Below, piece by piece: positions 4,770-6,003 of a stretch of 6,003 nt of DNA. Position 1 is the stretch's first letter; every line of letters starts with the position of its first letter. Position numbers and translations under genes: made by a program. The notes below the pieces were generated by a model. It was not told the DNA's origin, searched no databases, and saw only the letters and a program-made list of their open reading frames with translations. The DNA comes from Elusimicrobiota bacterium (lineage in GTDB: Bacteria; Elusimicrobiota; Elusimicrobia; Elusimicrobiales; UBA9959), in NCBI GenBank assembly GCA_003500765.1, contig DNQL01000290.1:1-6003 (forward strand). The letters are read 5' to 3'.

Positions 4770-5885
4770 TCAGAACGGGAATTTGTACCGTTTCAGGCCC
4801 AGTTCCTCCCGCATCGCGAGAAGTTCGCGCTGGGTCTCTTTGTTCACGGGGACGCCCTTGTTCTTCCGGTACTGCCAGGCCAGGTATTCCTTCTCGCCGG
4901 CGGTATAGATGCGCTTCGCCCCGGGCATCTTCTTCGACGCGCGCAGCTCGCGCAGTATGCGCCCGGCGGTGCGCTTGAACGACGCGAGCGGCACGAAGTG
5001 CCCTATGTCTATGGCGAGGAAGAAGTGGCCCAGCGGGTAAGGGACTTTGTTGCCCTTTTTATCGTAGCCCAGCAGCTGCTTCATGTAGGCCCCGTCCTGC
5101 AGCGCGGCCGAGAGTATCTCCACGACGGCGCAGTAGCCGTAGCCCTTGTAGCCGCCCAGGTCCTCGCCGACGCCGCCCAGCGGCGTAAGGGCCGCGGTCC
5201 CCTTTATCAGGTCGGTCAGCACTGCGCGCGAATCGGTCTTGCTGCCTCCCCGCTCGTCGATGACCCAGCCCGCCGGCATCTTTTTGCCGAGCTTGGCGTA
5301 GACCTCTATCTTGCCGCGCTGCGTTATGGAGGTCGCGCAGTCGAGCAGGAAAGGGAACTTCTCGTCGGTGGGCAGCGCGAAGGTCAGAGGGTTGGTGCCC
5401 ATCATGTTCTCCACGCCGAAGGTGGGCGCTACCGACGGGCGGGCGTTGGTCCCGGTTATCCCTATCATGCCGGCTTTGGCCGCCAGCAGGGTGTGATAGC
5501 CCGCTATCCCGTAATGTGTCGAGTTGCGCACGGCCGTCATGCCCAGGCCGTAGCGCTTCGCCTTCTTTATCGCTATCTCCATCGCGCGCTTGGCGATGAC
5601 GTGCCCCATGCCGTTGTGGCCGTCGATGACCGCCGTCGTCGGGGTGTTTTTTACTATCTCAAATCTGGTCCCGGCCAGCTGTATGCCCTGCTTTATGCGG
5701 TCGTAGTAAATAGGCTTCAGGCGCGAAACGCCGTGCGAGTCTATACCCAGCTTGTCGGCGGTTATCAGGACTTCCGCGCAGACGGCCGCGTCGGCCGCCG
5801 GTACTCCTATGCCCTTGAAGACGTCGCGCATGAAGCGCTCCATCAGATCGAACTTAACCCATTTAGCGCCTTTCTCTATTTCCAT
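4770..5885 (-). CDS. Ldh_2-family NAD(P)-dependent oxidoreductase (malate/L-lactate dehydrogenase type)
   Basis: A complete 371-residue protein of the Ldh_2 family, which holds YbiC/AllD/YiaK-type, archaeal malate/sulfolactate and piperideine-carboxylate reductases. These enzymes interconvert 2-hydroxy and 2-oxo acids (or cyclic imino acids) with NAD(P) and do not use a Rossmann fold. Visible family motifs in order are DSHGVSR (49-55), VIDGHNGMGH (86-95), NSTHYGIAGYH (121-131) with the family's conserved His124, TNARPSVAP (146-154), MGTNPLTFALP (162-172), LLDCATS (180-186) followed by GKI (191-193), and GGYKGYG (244-250). The length is normal or slightly long for the family (about 330-370); the extra part is a basic C-terminal segment ending KRYKFPF. 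No signal peptide, so cytoplasmic. GGAGG (5890-5894) is four bases from ATG, and the upstream gene ends 15 bases away, which suggests cotranscription with it. A hairpin terminator follows 47 bases after the stop. Members of this family differ widely in substrate, so no symbol is given. Confidence 0.93.
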   Translation of the reverse strand: MEIEKGAKWVKFDLMERFMRDVFKGIGVPAADAAVCAEVLITADKLGIDSHGVSRLKPIYYDRIKQGIQLAGTRFEIVKNTPTTAVIDGHNGMGHVIAKRAMEIAIKKAKRYGLGMTAVRNSTHYGIAGYHTLLAAKAGMIGITGTNARPSVAPTFGVENMMGTNPLTFALPTDEKFPFLLDCATSITQRGKIEVYAKLGKKMPAGWVIDERGGSKTDSRAVLTDLIKGTAALTPLGGVGEDLGGYKGYGYCAVVEILSAALQDGAYMKQLLGYDKKGNKVPYPLGHFFLAIDIGHFVPLASFKRTAGRILRELRASKKMPGAKRIYTAGEKEYLAWQYRKNKGVPVNKETQRELLAMREELGLKRYKFPF

Positions 5886-5900
5886 GACACCTCCGTAGAC

Positions 5901-6003
5901 TTAACCGCGAAAATTCTTTCCTTCCATAAGGTCCGCCAGCGCCGCCGCGGCCCCGGCGGGATCGGGCACGCCGGCCCCGGCGTAGGCAGCGGACATGGCG
6001 GCC
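5901..6003 (-). CDS. C-terminal end of an unrecognised gene (cut by right edge)
   Basis: An open frame enters from the right edge (first full codon at 6002) and ends with TAA at 5901-5903, giving 33 residues that finish LADLMEGKNFRG. The Ala-rich helix with Val-Pro-Asp-Pro at its start looks like the last helix of a Rossmann-like enzyme such as a glycosyltransferase or sugar epimerase, but that is a guess from 33 residues. Its stop is 15 bases before the next ATG, with only the RBS between, so it most likely forms an operon with the Ldh_2-family gene. The call rests on the open frame, its GC-rich third positions and the spacing. Confidence 0.6.
   Translation of the reverse strand, partial: AAMSAAYAGAGVPDPAGAAAALADLMEGKNFRG

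Noticed and set aside
1..6003. RNA genes, CRISPR arrays, transposases, attachment sites
   Set aside because: I saw no tRNA-like cloverleaf, no regular repeat-spacer series, no transposase-like protein and no terminal inverted repeats with target duplications.

Overview
The window is GC-rich (about 60% by eye) and every gene I can support lies on the minus strand, so transcription runs from the right end of the window to the left. There are five complete protein genes, one gene cut by each edge, and no RNA gene, insertion sequence or CRISPR array. Shine-Dalgarno sites are strong (GGAGG four bases before ATG in three genes) and two genes encode secreted proteases with Sec signal peptides. This fits an uncultured, probably Gram-negative bacterium. 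The mix of genes and the codon style remind me of Elusimicrobiota or a similar poorly cultured phylum, but that is an impression, not a result.

In transcription order: (1) the last 33 codons of an unrecognised gene (5901-6003); (2) a complete Ldh_2-family (malate/L-lactate dehydrogenase type) NAD(P)-dependent oxidoreductase (4770-5885), 15 bases further on with its own strong RBS; (3) an 86-base gap with a candidate sigma70 promoter and a perfect 14-bp GC hairpin whose U-tract runs straight into the next ATG; (4) a NodB-like polysaccharide-deacetylase-fold protein (3871-4683), overlapping by ATGA (5) a 310-residue protein of the alanine dehydrogenase/PNT/CeoS fold (2942-3874); (6) a 149-base gap with spaced CTTTTCCC repeats; (7) a 320-residue polytopic membrane protein of unknown function that looks internally duplicated (1830-2792); (8) a regulatory gap with a 20-bp perfect palindrome and a good TTGACA-17-TATAAC promoter; (9) a secreted trypsin-like serine protease with full catalytic triad (694-1716) ending in a strong hairpin terminator (645-679); (10) the first 166 codons of a second, paralogous secreted protease (3-500, cut by the left edge).

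The right half looks like a small metabolic operon: a 2-hydroxy/2-oxo acid type oxidoreductase, a carbohydrate-deacetylase-fold protein and an amino-acid-dehydrogenase-fold protein, the last two translationally coupled. This could belong to synthesis of a modified sugar or amino acid for the cell envelope, but no substrate can be read from the sequence. The left half is a tandem pair of exported proteases that arose by duplication and share even their leader sequence. The points most worth a second look are the promoter/hairpin/U-tract/ATG arrangement in front of the deacetylase-like gene, the Asp-to-Asn change at a catalytic position of the dehydrogenase-like protein, and the palindromic elements upstream of both proteases.
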